This document shows, piece after piece, positions 8,403-17,123 of a stretch of 64,000 nt of DNA. This DNA comes from Asaia bogorensis NBRC 16594. GTDB taxonomy: Bacteria > Pseudomonadota > Alphaproteobacteria > Acetobacterales > Acetobacteraceae. A program made the position numbers and the translations under genes. The first letter of the stretch is position 1, and every line of letters begins with the position of its first letter. The notes beneath the pieces are model-generated. The model was given only the letters and a program-made list of their open reading frames with translations, was not told the DNA's origin and ran no database searches. The DNA is taken from NCBI RefSeq assembly GCF_001547995.1, contig NZ_AP014690.1:1981001-2045000 (forward strand). Reading direction: 5' to 3'.

Positions 8403-9320
8403 CTATCTCGCCTCGTCGGACGCACGGCCCTTATGCCTGAACCATCTCGACAGGAAAAACGGCGCCCGCCCTCCATGACCGAAATAGGCCAGACGCGCCT
8501 CGTGCAGATGAACCCTGCCAAACGCTTCGGCCCGTATCAGGACGATCATGATACTGGCCCCAGCGAAGGGACCGAGCAGATAAACCCAGAAATGCTCCCA
8601 TGATCCCGATATCAGCGCCGGTCCGACGCTCCGGGCGAGATTCGTACTATCGCCCGAAAGCCAGGCCTCGAAGGGATTAAGCACGAAAAACACCGGACCT
8701 GCCGCCCAGGCAGCAAACGGTCTCAGCATAGGCCGCGCACCGCAGAGCAGGACGACAGCAACGAGAATCGCCGTTGTATTGATCTCGCCTACAAAGGCCC
8801 ACCACGGCGGCACAAAGGGCGACGGCACGGTCGCTGCAAAGCGTGACGACTGGCACCAGAGCCCCCAGACTGGCCAGATCAGGCCACTCGCCGCAACCAG
8901 CCCCGTTCCCATGACCGCACCCGAAATCTGGGCGAGCATGTAAAACACCATATCGGTCAGGGCCAGACGCTGGCCCAGACAGAATGCCAGGCTGATCGAC
9001 GGGCTCAGATGAGCACCGCTGACACGCCCAAAAGGCGAAAGAGCCGCCAGCGTGGAGCTCAGACCAAAAACGAGCCCTTCAAGGGCACTGAGGAGATTGG
9101 GCCAGTCAGCCAGCGCCCTGGCGACCGGGCTATGCGGTGAGCCTATGGCAACGTTGGAGCAGACACCACCAATCATGAGCAGGCAGGTCGCCCAGAACTC
9201 GCAGATATAGAGCCGCGTATGGAGGTTCTTGCCCGGCTCGGGCTTCCCCATGAGAGGGCGGTCATGGGGATCGGGATAAAGGGAGTGAAGGTCCTGCTTG
9301 CCGGATGTGTCATCCACCAT
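8403..9320 (-). CDS. Aquaporin-family protein with degenerate NPA motifs
   Basis: 305 residues with about six membrane spans and a major-intrinsic-protein layout. The first half-helix loop reads SGAHLSPSISLAF (104-113 region) where aquaporins have SGAHLNPAVTLAF, so NPA is SPS (106-108). The second reads TNLARSVGPAL, so NPA is NLA (227-229); the selectivity-filter Arg230 is kept. The 36-residue N terminus and basic C terminus are extra. A normal GlpF with both NPA motifs is encoded at 40560-41465. Function as a water or solute channel is uncertain. Confidence 0.75.
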   Translation of the reverse strand: MVDDTSGKQDLHSLYPDPHDRPLMGKPEPGKNLHTRLYICEFWATCLLMIGGVCSNVAIGSPHSPVARALADWPNLLSALEGLVFGLSSTLAALSPFGRVSGAHLSPSISLAFCLGQRLALTDMVFYMLAQISGAVMGTGLVAASGLIWPVWGLWCQSSRFAATVPSPFVPPWWAFVGEINTTAILVAVVLLCGARPMLRPFAAWAAGPVFFVLNPFEAWLSGDSTNLARSVGPALISGSWEHFWVYLLGPFAGASIMIVLIRAEAFGRVHLHEARLAYFGHGGRAPFFLSRWFRHKGRASDEAR

Positions 9321-9473
9321 GCCTGAGCTGTCCCTCTTCCTCTGCCTTCCTGCGCCCTGCCATCCGAGGCGTGGCAGATTTGCGGGATCGGAAAATCCCG
9401 CTGCTGACAGGCAAGATCCCCATGACGCCCCTGCGATAACCGGGTCTATGCGAGGCTTTTGGGGGACACTGGC

Positions 9474-10715
9474 TCAGGCGGCAATAAAAAGCCCCGTGAT
9501 CGTGGCACTCATGAGGTTGGAGAGCGTCCCGGCAATCACACAACGTGAAGCGATCGTCGCGATTTCAGCGCGTCGTTCAGGAGCCACGCTGCCAAAGCCA
9601 CCGATAAGAATCCCTACGCTCGAGAAATTAGAAAAGCCGCACAGCGCGACCGAGACGATCGCGAGGCTATGAGCAGAAAGCGCATGCGCGTGGATAAGCG
9701 GCGATAGCCCGACATAGGCGACGAACTCGTTGAAGGCGATTTTCTGCCCAAGGAGCCCGCCGACGGTCAGGGAATCAGCCCAGGGGATACCGATCAGCCA
9801 GGCGAGTGGCGCCATCAGCCCGCCCAGAAGCGTAGAGAGGCTCATCCCGGGCAGATGGAGCCACCCGCCCAACCCGTGAAGAACGCCATCGACCAGTGCG
9901 GTGATGCCGACAAACGCAACGAGAACGGCACCCACGGCAAAGGCCACGCGGGCACCGCTCATCGCGCCCTCGGCCAGCGCATCGAAAACACCGGATGTCT
10001 CGAGCACGGCGCGTGGCATGGGTTCTTTTGCCAGCGCGGCATCCTCCGGGGTGGGCCAGAGAATTTTGGCGAAAAGCAGTCCACCCGGTATTGCCATGAA
10101 AGACGCCGCCAGCAGGTAATGCATGGGCACACCAAGCCCCGCATAACCTGCCAGAACGGAACCGGAAACCGAGGCGGTGCCAGAACTCATGATCGTGAAC
10201 AGTTCGGCGCGACGAAGCTTGTTCACATAGGGCCGCAGCACCACCGGCATTTCGCTCTGCCCCAGAAACACGGTCATGACGGCAGAAAAGGATTCGATGG
10301 CCGTTGTGCCGAGCACACGGCAAAGGCCCTGCCCGATGATACGGGCCAGCGCCTGCATGACGCCCCAATGATAGAAAAGGGCAATCAGCGCCGAGACATA
10401 AACAATGGCCGGCAGCACCTGAAAGGCGAACACGAAACTGTCCTGCCCGAACAGAGTATCCATTTTGGGCCCAGCAAGACCGCCGAACAGAAAATGCGTG
10501 CCAACCTGCCCATAGGCGAGCACTGCCCCGACGCCATCGGCCAGCGCCCCGAAAAGCCTGCGCCCCCAAGGTACGAAAAGCGCCAGAGCACCGATGCCGC
10601 ATTGCAGCGCCAGAGCAATACCCACCTGACGGAAATTTATGGCTCTCCGGTTACTCGAAAGCAGCACGCCCAGCGCGATGAGCACTGCCATACCAACCAA
10701 ACCGCGCAGGAACAT
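9474..10715 (-). CDS. Concentrative nucleoside transporter (NupC/CNT family)
   Basis: 413 residues, polytopic inner-membrane protein. It takes up nucleosides with H+ or Na+. Family marks: VFAFQVLPAIVYVSALIAL, AVMTVFLGQSEMPVVLRPY (the gate region; the QSEMP segment is diagnostic), ELFTIMSSGTASVSGSVLAGYAG, KIAFNEFVAYVGL and FSNFSSVGILIGGFG. ATG 10715 is chosen; a TTG lies one codon upstream. It stands alone between the aquaporin-like gene and the divergent peroxidase. Confidence 0.93.
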   Translation of the reverse strand: MFLRGLVGMAVLIALGVLLSSNRRAINFRQVGIALALQCGIGALALFVPWGRRLFGALADGVGAVLAYGQVGTHFLFGGLAGPKMDTLFGQDSFVFAFQVLPAIVYVSALIALFYHWGVMQALARIIGQGLCRVLGTTAIESFSAVMTVFLGQSEMPVVLRPYVNKLRRAELFTIMSSGTASVSGSVLAGYAGLGVPMHYLLAASFMAIPGGLLFAKILWPTPEDAALAKEPMPRAVLETSGVFDALAEGAMSGARVAFAVGAVLVAFVGITALVDGVLHGLGGWLHLPGMSLSTLLGGLMAPLAWLIGIPWADSLTVGGLLGQKIAFNEFVAYVGLSPLIHAHALSAHSLAIVSVALCGFSNFSSVGILIGGFGSVAPERRAEIATIASRCVIAGTLSNLMSATITGLFIAA

Positions 10716-10941
10716 CAACGGCCCTTCAGATCATTCATTCCCTGCCCCCTTAGGGCATGAAACTGCGCCCAAGCGGGGGAGAGATGCGAGGAGTTACAAC
10801 ACGATAGAGGGCCAGCGTCGAGACATGACCTGCGGGAACCGTTCTACTCGCGAAAGGTTTTACTGTGTCGGGATGCTTGCACGCTGTCCAGCGGAAAGCC
10901 ACAGTGGTGGTCAGGCTCATAACGAGGCATGACGGACTGAC

Positions 10942-11430
10942 ATGACGACCAGTTTTTATGATTTGCAGATACCCGCCCTGTGCGGAGAGCCGATCTCGAT
11001 GGCCGATTTCAAAGGCAAGGCGGTCGTGATTGCCAATACGGCCTCAAAATGTGGCTTCACCCCGCAATATGAAGGGCTGCAATATCTCTGGAGCCATTAC
11101 GGCAAATCCGGCCTTGTGGTGCTGGGTGTGCCAAGCAACGATTTTGGCCAGCAGGAACCGGGAACAGCTTCCGAAATCCAGACCACCTGCTCGCGCAATT
11201 ATGGCGTCAGCTTCCCTATGGCGACCAAATCGACCGTCAAGGGCAAGGAGGCCACGCCGCTCTTTCGTTGGCTGGCCAGTCAGGGCGGGATCCTGTCACG
11301 CCCGCGCTGGAATTTCTACAAATACATCGTCTCGCGTGAGGGTGAGCTGCTCAACTGGTACACGCCGCTCACCGCCCCCGATTCAGATCGCTTCAAGGCC
11401 AGCGTCATGCGTGCGGTGATGGATCGGTAA
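10942..11430 (+). CDS. Glutathione peroxidase-family thiol peroxidase
   Basis: 162 residues. Reduces hydroperoxides with a cysteine (not selenocysteine) active site. Peroxidatic Cys37 sits in NTASKCGFTPQY; Gln71 in GQQEPG and Trp123-Asn124 in WNFYKY complete the catalytic tetrad; Cys83 in TTCSRNYGVSFPM is the likely resolving cysteine, as in thioredoxin-dependent members. SNDFGQQEPG replaces the usual N.FG.QEPG with minor change. Monocistronic, convergent with the LysE gene. Relevant to an aerobic acetic acid bacterium with strong oxidative metabolism (inference). Confidence 0.93.
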   Translation: MTTSFYDLQIPALCGEPISMADFKGKAVVIANTASKCGFTPQYEGLQYLWSHYGKSGLVVLGVPSNDFGQQEPGTASEIQTTCSRNYGVSFPMATKSTVKGKEATPLFRWLASQGGILSRPRWNFYKYIVSREGELLNWYTPLTAPDSDRFKASVMRAVMDR

Positions 11431-11516
11431 TGATCCTGCCTGACCCTTTGGGGGGTCGGATACTCTCTCACGCAACGGCGCAAGAGGCTTTCCCCCAAGC
11501 GCATTGGGAAAATGGC

Positions 11517-12152
11517 TCAGCCCTGGCGTTCGAGGGCAAGACGCAGGCCGAAGGCCATGAAGATACCCCCCGTGGCACGGTCGAGAATCCTTACAGTGGC
11601 GGGGCGGGACAAAAACGCCCCCAACCTGACGGTCATGAGAATGAGCAATGTGAACCAGCTCAGCGTCAGTAGCACCTGAATTCCCGCCAGAAGCAACGAA
11701 AATGCGACGAAATTGACCCCATGCGGGATGAATTGCGGCAGGAAGGTAATGAAGAAGATGCCAACTTTTGGATTGAGCAGATTGGTCGTCAGCCCCTGAC
11801 GGAAGCTCTGCCAACCAGACAGGGTGACACCGCGCAACGCGTCACCGGGTGTGGCCTTGCCTCGGGGCTGAAGCAGCAGGCGTATCCCGACACTGAACAG
11901 ATAGATGGCGCCCGCCCATTTCACGATAGTGAAACCGAGTTTTGAGGCGGCAAGCAGCGCCGTCAGCCCGAAAGCCGCGCTCGCCCCCCAGACAAAAAGC
12001 CCGAGCGTAATGCCGAGCGCCGCGCAGAATCCTGTGCGTGTTCCAGAAATGGTCGTGCTGCGCAGAACGAATGCCGTATCGAGCCCCGGGACGAGGGTGA
12101 ATACCCCAGCCGCGAGGACAAAACTGGTCAGTGAAAGCACTATAGGGCTCAT
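11517..12152 (-). CDS. LysE/RhtB-family amino-acid exporter
   Basis: 211 residues with about six membrane spans. Family features are the N-terminal FTLVPGLDTAFVLRSTTISG segment (variant of the FxxxPGP signature), GLFVWGASAAFGLTALL, and the conserved QGLTTNLLNPKVGIFFITFLPQFI. The start at 12152 (MSPIVLSL) is chosen because the longer frame upstream encodes a non-hydrophobic, non-conserved leader. These proteins export amino acids such as homoserine, threonine or lysine; the substrate cannot be told from sequence. Confidence 0.9.
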   Translation of the reverse strand: MSPIVLSLTSFVLAAGVFTLVPGLDTAFVLRSTTISGTRTGFCAALGITLGLFVWGASAAFGLTALLAASKLGFTIVKWAGAIYLFSVGIRLLLQPRGKATPGDALRGVTLSGWQSFRQGLTTNLLNPKVGIFFITFLPQFIPHGVNFVAFSLLLAGIQVLLTLSWFTLLILMTVRLGAFLSRPATVRILDRATGGIFMAFGLRLALERQG

Positions 12153-12634
12153 CTTTCGCTCGCCTTTTTCGACATCCGGCTGGCCGGGTCCATCTTCTCT
12201 TGATGCCGGGCCACTTTTTGAGGCTCGCAGGAAAAAATCCCGCCAACGCGCTGCCCGAAGGGCGTTCTCTAGCCCCGGGAGATAGCTGCCCACAAGAAAA
12301 AGCTCGTAGGAGCAGCCATGCCTTTTCTGCACGATCGAACCGTCAGATAATGTCGCGCAGAAGAGCGCGGCCTGTCGGCATGGGGGACAAACTCAGGATA
12401 TGTCTGGCATTGCAGGCTAGGCTGGCCATACCTGCGTGTGGTCATGACGTAACGACACCCTTTTTTCGCCGCGCTCATCCACCGCCACAGGAAAGCCACC
12501 CTCTGCCCCGATGGCTGGGCGCCGTCATGCTGATGACCCCGTAGCCAATCCTCCCCGACCCGATGGCGCTCCAGCGCGGTTGCGTCTAAAGAGGCGCGTT
12601 CGATTTTAGCTTGTTCTCTGACTGGAAGCCCGGA
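12153..12634. other. Intergenic region before murJ
   Basis: About 480 bases between divergent lysE-like and murJ genes. Open frames exist on both strands but show no recognisable domain, no convincing ribosome site and no hydrophobic pattern. I see no RNA gene or repeat here. Confidence 0.5.
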
Positions 12635-14188
12635 ATGCTCCGAAACCTGATCACCGTCGGTGGTTGGACCATGCTGTCCCGTATCCTTGGTCTGGTGCGT
12701 GACCAGCTTCTTGCAGCGTTTCTGGGTGCTGGCCCGGTGCAGGACGCCTATCAGATTGCCTTCAGGCTGCCGAACATGTTCAGGCGGCTTTTTGGCGAGG
12801 GGGCTTTCAACGCAGCCTTCGTACCACTCTTCACCGAACGTCTGACAGCGCATGGGCAGGAAGATGCCTCGCGCTTTGCCTCGCAGGCCCTGAGCTGCCT
12901 CAGCGCATGGCTGCTTGGCCTCACGATCCTGGGCGAAGTGTTCATGCCCTGGATCATCGAAATCATCGCACCAGGTTTCAATCATGCCGGGGGCCGCTTC
13001 GAGATGGCGGTCACTCTCACACGCATCACCTTCCCCTATCTGATCCTGATCTGCACAGCCGCCCTGGTGGCGGGTGTGCTCAACGGGCTGCATCGTTTCT
13101 CCATGGCAGCCGGGGCCTATGTTTCCTTCAATATCGTGGGCATCGCCACCATCCTGCTTGGCGCGCTGGTGTTTCATGACACCGCCACCTGGACCGCCAT
13201 CGGAATCACGGTTTCAGGATTCGTCCAGCTTGGCCTTCTGCTCTGGTCGGTCAGACGGGCCGGTGTGCGATTAACCCTGCCGCGCCCCCGCCTGACGGGC
13301 GAGATGCGCGACATGCTGCGTCGGCTCTGGCCGGGGCTGGTGGGCTCTGGCGCCACACAGCTCAATCTGACCGTCGATACGCTGATTTCCACCCTGCTCC
13401 CTGCAGGATCGATCTCGTGGCTTTACTTCGCCGATCGCGTCAACCAGCTGCCGCTAGGTGTACTGGGGGCCGCCGCAGGAACGACACTTCTGCCTGTCCT
13501 GACCCGTCATGCAGCCGAGCATGACACGGCAGGCGGACAGAAAACGCTCAATCAGGCCATTGATTATGCGTCTATCCTGACCTTTCCAGCCTGTTTCGGC
13601 CTGCTGGCCCTTGCCCCCGAAATCATGGCGACGCTTTTCGGCTACGGAAAATTCACCACCGAGGACGCGCTTTCTTCAGCGCAATCGCTAAGAGCCTACG
13701 CGCTTGGCCTGCCCGCTTTCATTCTGATCAAGGTGCTCTCGCCCGGGTTTTTCGCTCATGGTGATACCCGTACGCCAGTGCGTATCGGGTTTCTCACCCT
13801 TGCGCTCAATCTTGCGCTCAATCTTGCCCTCTATCGCCCGCTCACCCATGTCGGGCCGCCGCTCGCGAGTACGATTGCGGCTCTGGTCAATCTTGGCTTC
13901 CTTGCCGTCATCCTGCACAGGCGATCCGTATTCCGTCCGGATGCGGCTCTGGTCGGCCGCCTGCTGCGTGTCATCGCCGCCTCTTTTCTCATGGCGCTTG
14001 TCACGGTCACGCTCGCACGCCTCATCGCGCCGGGTCTGGTCATGTGGCATGGCCTCATGCGCGGGATGATGCTTGGCATCCTCATGGGGCTGGCTGGTGT
14101 GGTTTACCTCGCCGCCCTCTGGGCCTTCGGCGTTGCACAGCCTGACCGTCTGCTTCGTCGTGTTCTGCGACGCGGCCGGGCCCGCTAG
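12635..14188 (+). CDS. murJ: Lipid II flippase MurJ
   Basis: 517 residues with about 14 membrane spans. Flips lipid II across the inner membrane for peptidoglycan synthesis. Signature regions: GGWTMLSRILGLVRDQLLAAFLGAG at the N terminus, DAYQIAFRLPNMFRRLFGEGAFNAAFVPLF, GAAAGTTLLPVLTRHAA, and ALGLPAFILIKVLSPGFFAHGDTRTPV. The ATG at 12635 (MLRNLITVGG) matches other family members; a TTG at 12611 would add eight residues. GGAAG lies just upstream. It precedes mutS and glnD on the same strand. Confidence 0.95.
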   Translation: MLRNLITVGGWTMLSRILGLVRDQLLAAFLGAGPVQDAYQIAFRLPNMFRRLFGEGAFNAAFVPLFTERLTAHGQEDASRFASQALSCLSAWLLGLTILGEVFMPWIIEIIAPGFNHAGGRFEMAVTLTRITFPYLILICTAALVAGVLNGLHRFSMAAGAYVSFNIVGIATILLGALVFHDTATWTAIGITVSGFVQLGLLLWSVRRAGVRLTLPRPRLTGEMRDMLRRLWPGLVGSGATQLNLTVDTLISTLLPAGSISWLYFADRVNQLPLGVLGAAAGTTLLPVLTRHAAEHDTAGGQKTLNQAIDYASILTFPACFGLLALAPEIMATLFGYGKFTTEDALSSAQSLRAYALGLPAFILIKVLSPGFFAHGDTRTPVRIGFLTLALNLALNLALYRPLTHVGPPLASTIAALVNLGFLAVILHRRSVFRPDAALVGRLLRVIAASFLMALVTVTLARLIAPGLVMWHGLMRGMMLGILMGLAGVVYLAALWAFGVAQPDRLLRRVLRRGRAR

Positions 14189-14429
14189 AGAACAGCGATG
14201 TCCCGAACCCGGGCTGGAACATGATGGTACCCCACGCATCGTCTCTCTCCGCGTCTGCTTGGTTGTCGCAGCGGCATGTCGGGGGCTTCCTGACCGCACA
14301 GTCAAGCGTTGCAAAATAATCATGGCTCTCAGGCGATCGCGCCCGGTGCCTTAACAGAGAGTTCACAGGACCGCGCTGTAACGTTAGGATTTGTGTCATG
14401 TGGCGCGACATACAGACCCGATATCCAGC

Positions 14430-17075
14430 ATGACGACCCCCGCGATTACGGGTGCAACCCCCTCTGCCGAGGGGGCGACGCCTGCCATGGCGCAGTGGTT
14501 TTCACTCAAGGCGCAGGAACCCGATGCGCTGCTGTTCTTTCGTATGGGCGATTTCTACGAGCTTTTTTTCGCCGATGCCGAAACCGCGTCGATGGCGCTC
14601 GATATCAGCCTGACCACACGGGGCAAGCATAACGAAGAGCCGATCCCCATGTGTGGCGTCCCGGTTGCGGCCGCCCCGGCCTATCTCGCCCGCCTGATTC
14701 GTCGCGGCTTTCGTGTGGCTGTGGCGGAGCAGACCGAAGCCGCGCGCAAGGCGGGTGATCCTCCCCAGAAAGGCCCCCTGTCGCGGGCTATCGTGCGTCT
14801 TGTCACGGCAGGGACGCTGACCGAAGACGAACTGCTCGAAGCCGGTCGCCCCAACCTTCTCTTCGCCCTTTCCGCCCCCGCGCGCAAACCACGCGCCAGC
14901 GATGCGTGCGGCGCGGCGTGGATCGATATCTCCACCGGATCGTTCGAAACTACGACGCTGCCGCGTACCCAGATCGAGGAGTTGCTCGCCCGCCTCGACC
15001 CATCGGAAATCCTTGCCGACCCGGCGCTTGTCCCGGAACCCTTCGCGCTGCGCGTCGCCCCCAACTTGGTTCCGCCCGGCATCGATTCAGCACGGACGCG
15101 CATGGCGCAGATTTTTGAAGTCCCTCAAATTAACGTTCTGGGCGACTTCACCGACGAGGAGATCCGCGCAGGCGCCCTGGTGCTTGATTATGTGCGTCGC
15201 AGCCAGGCCGGTGCGATGCCCCGTATCGCCCGCCCCCTAAGACGGGATGATTCCGAGACGCTGGGTCTCGATCCTGCAACACGCGCCAGCCTCGATCTCG
15301 TACAGGCCAGGGACGGCACGACCACGCATACGCTTTTTTCAGCGGTGGATCGCTGTGTCAGCGCAGCCGGGCAACGCCTGCTCGCCCAGTGGATCGCAGC
15401 CCCCTCTACCGATCTGACACTCATCCAGAGTCGCCAGGAAGGCTGGCGCTGGATTGGTGCCCAGCCGGGGCTGATGGAGGCGATAACGCCCATCCTGCGG
15501 CGCAGTCCCGACCTTGCCCGCGCCCTGGGCCGCCTCTCGGCGGGGCGCGGCCTGCCGCGCGATCTGGCTGCCACACGTGATTTGCTGCAAGCGGCTGACG
15601 CACTCGTGGCGTTGCTCGAGCCGGTTTGCGACGATGCAACGCCTTCGCTCATCCGAGCGCTTTTCGCCGGGCTGTACGGCCGCGCCGATGCCCTGCTGGA
15701 GACGCTGGAAAAATCCCTGTCAGACTCCCTGCCCGCCCGTATTGAGGATGGCGGGGTTATCGCCACCGGCTATGATGCCGATCTCGATCGTTACCGTGGC
15801 CTGCGTGACGACAGCAAACGTACCCTTGCAGCGCTTCAGCAAAGCTATGCCGAGAAATTCGGCGTTGCCACGCTCAAGATAAAACATCACGCGCAACTGG
15901 GTTACATCATCGAGACCTCGGCGCTGCATGGGGCAAGGCTTCGGGATTGCCCCGAGCTTTCCTTCAGGCAGGGCACGGCCAATCTGGTGCGGTTCACCAC
16001 AGAGGAACTGCTCGACCTCGACCGGGCTATTCTGGAGGCTGCCGACCGCGCCGGGGCGCTGGAGCGTCGTCTGTTCGCCGCGCTGGTTGCCGAAACTGTC
16101 TCCCATCCTGCCCTGCCCGAACTGGCGGAGCTTTTTGCGCTGGCCGATGTGCTGACTGGCAGTGCGCGCCTGGCGCAGGGTGGCACCTGGTGCAGTCCCG
16201 AAATGACGCAGGATCAGAGCTTTGCGCTCAAGGCCTGCCGTCACCCTGTGGTTGAGGCGGCCCTGGACCGCGCCACGCGCTTCATCCCCAATGACTGCCA
16301 CCTGCCCCCCGACCAGCGCGTGATGCTGCTGACCGGCCCCAACATGGCCGGCAAATCGACCTTCCTGCGCCAGACGGCCCTCGCCGTTATCCTCGCCCAG
16401 GCCGGTCTGCCCGTTCCGGCGGAGAAAGCCCGTATCGGCATCGTCGATCGCCTGTTCTCCCGCGTGGGCGCTGCTGATGATCTCGCGCGCGGACGCTCGA
16501 CCTTCATGGTTGAAATGACCGAGACAGCCGCCATCCTGCGTCAGGCCGGGCCGCGCTCACTTGTGGTGGTGGACGAGATCGGCCGTGGCACCTCCACGCT
16601 GGACGGGCTTGCCATCGCCTGGGCCACGCTTGAAGCGCTTCACTCGCAGCTTGGCTCACGCACTATCTTCGCCACGCATTTTCATGAGCTATGCGGCCTG
16701 TCCGATTCGATGCCCCGACTGACACCGTTCACCATGGCGGTGCGCGAATGGCAGGGCGAGGTGATTTTCCAGCATGAGGTGCGCAAGGGCTCGGCGCGCA
16801 AGAGCTGGGGGGTACACGTGGCCCAGCTGGCAGGCGTTCCGCTACCGGTCGTACAGCGTGCCACGCGCCTGCTGGCAGCCCTTGAGCGCGATCAGGGGCG
16901 CAGTGGGCCGCAACTCCCACTATTTGAGGCCGCCCCGCCTCCCCCTGTGGCGAAAGATCACCTGCGTGAAGCGCTGGAAACGATCGACCCCGACACCCTT
17001 TCGCCGCGCGACGCTCTGGAGGCCCTCTACGCGCTACGCAAACTTGCGCTTGAAACAAAGAACGATTTGACCTGA
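14430..17075 (+). CDS. mutS: DNA mismatch repair protein MutS
   Basis: 881 residues. Recognises base mismatches and recruits MutL. Mismatch-binding domain I carries the phenylalanine wedge in LFFRMGDFYELFFADAE (F-x-E motif within FYELF). Walker A TGPNMAGKST is at 635-644, followed by GAADDLARGRSTFMVEMTE, Walker B VVVDEIGRGTSTLDG, and FATHFHEL. The C-terminal tail has the short helical dimer/MutL region. ATG 14430 gives a compact N terminus; an upstream in-frame ATG at 14391 adds 13 residues without family resemblance. Confidence 0.97.
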   Translation: MTTPAITGATPSAEGATPAMAQWFSLKAQEPDALLFFRMGDFYELFFADAETASMALDISLTTRGKHNEEPIPMCGVPVAAAPAYLARLIRRGFRVAVAEQTEAARKAGDPPQKGPLSRAIVRLVTAGTLTEDELLEAGRPNLLFALSAPARKPRASDACGAAWIDISTGSFETTTLPRTQIEELLARLDPSEILADPALVPEPFALRVAPNLVPPGIDSARTRMAQIFEVPQINVLGDFTDEEIRAGALVLDYVRRSQAGAMPRIARPLRRDDSETLGLDPATRASLDLVQARDGTTTHTLFSAVDRCVSAAGQRLLAQWIAAPSTDLTLIQSRQEGWRWIGAQPGLMEAITPILRRSPDLARALGRLSAGRGLPRDLAATRDLLQAADALVALLEPVCDDATPSLIRALFAGLYGRADALLETLEKSLSDSLPARIEDGGVIATGYDADLDRYRGLRDDSKRTLAALQQSYAEKFGVATLKIKHHAQLGYIIETSALHGARLRDCPELSFRQGTANLVRFTTEELLDLDRAILEAADRAGALERRLFAALVAETVSHPALPELAELFALADVLTGSARLAQGGTWCSPEMTQDQSFALKACRHPVVEAALDRATRFIPNDCHLPPDQRVMLLTGPNMAGKSTFLRQTALAVILAQAGLPVPAEKARIGIVDRLFSRVGAADDLARGRSTFMVEMTETAAILRQAGPRSLVVVDEIGRGTSTLDGLAIAWATLEALHSQLGSRTIFATHFHELCGLSDSMPRLTPFTMAVREWQGEVIFQHEVRKGSARKSWGVHVAQLAGVPLPVVQRATRLLAALERDQGRSGPQLPLFEAAPPPPVAKDHLREALETIDPDTLSPRDALEALYALRKLALETKNDLT

Positions 17076-17123
17076 AGATAGCAAATTCAGGTATTCCTTA
17101 ACGCCCCTGACCGACGGATCTTA

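Noticed and set aside
12200-12544. 114-codon frame upstream of murJ
   Set aside because: No ribosome site, no conserved pattern; overlaps likely promoter space.
12269-13177. 302-codon minus-strand frame opposite murJ
   Set aside because: Antisense shadow of a clear MurJ gene; no hydrophobic pattern or motif.
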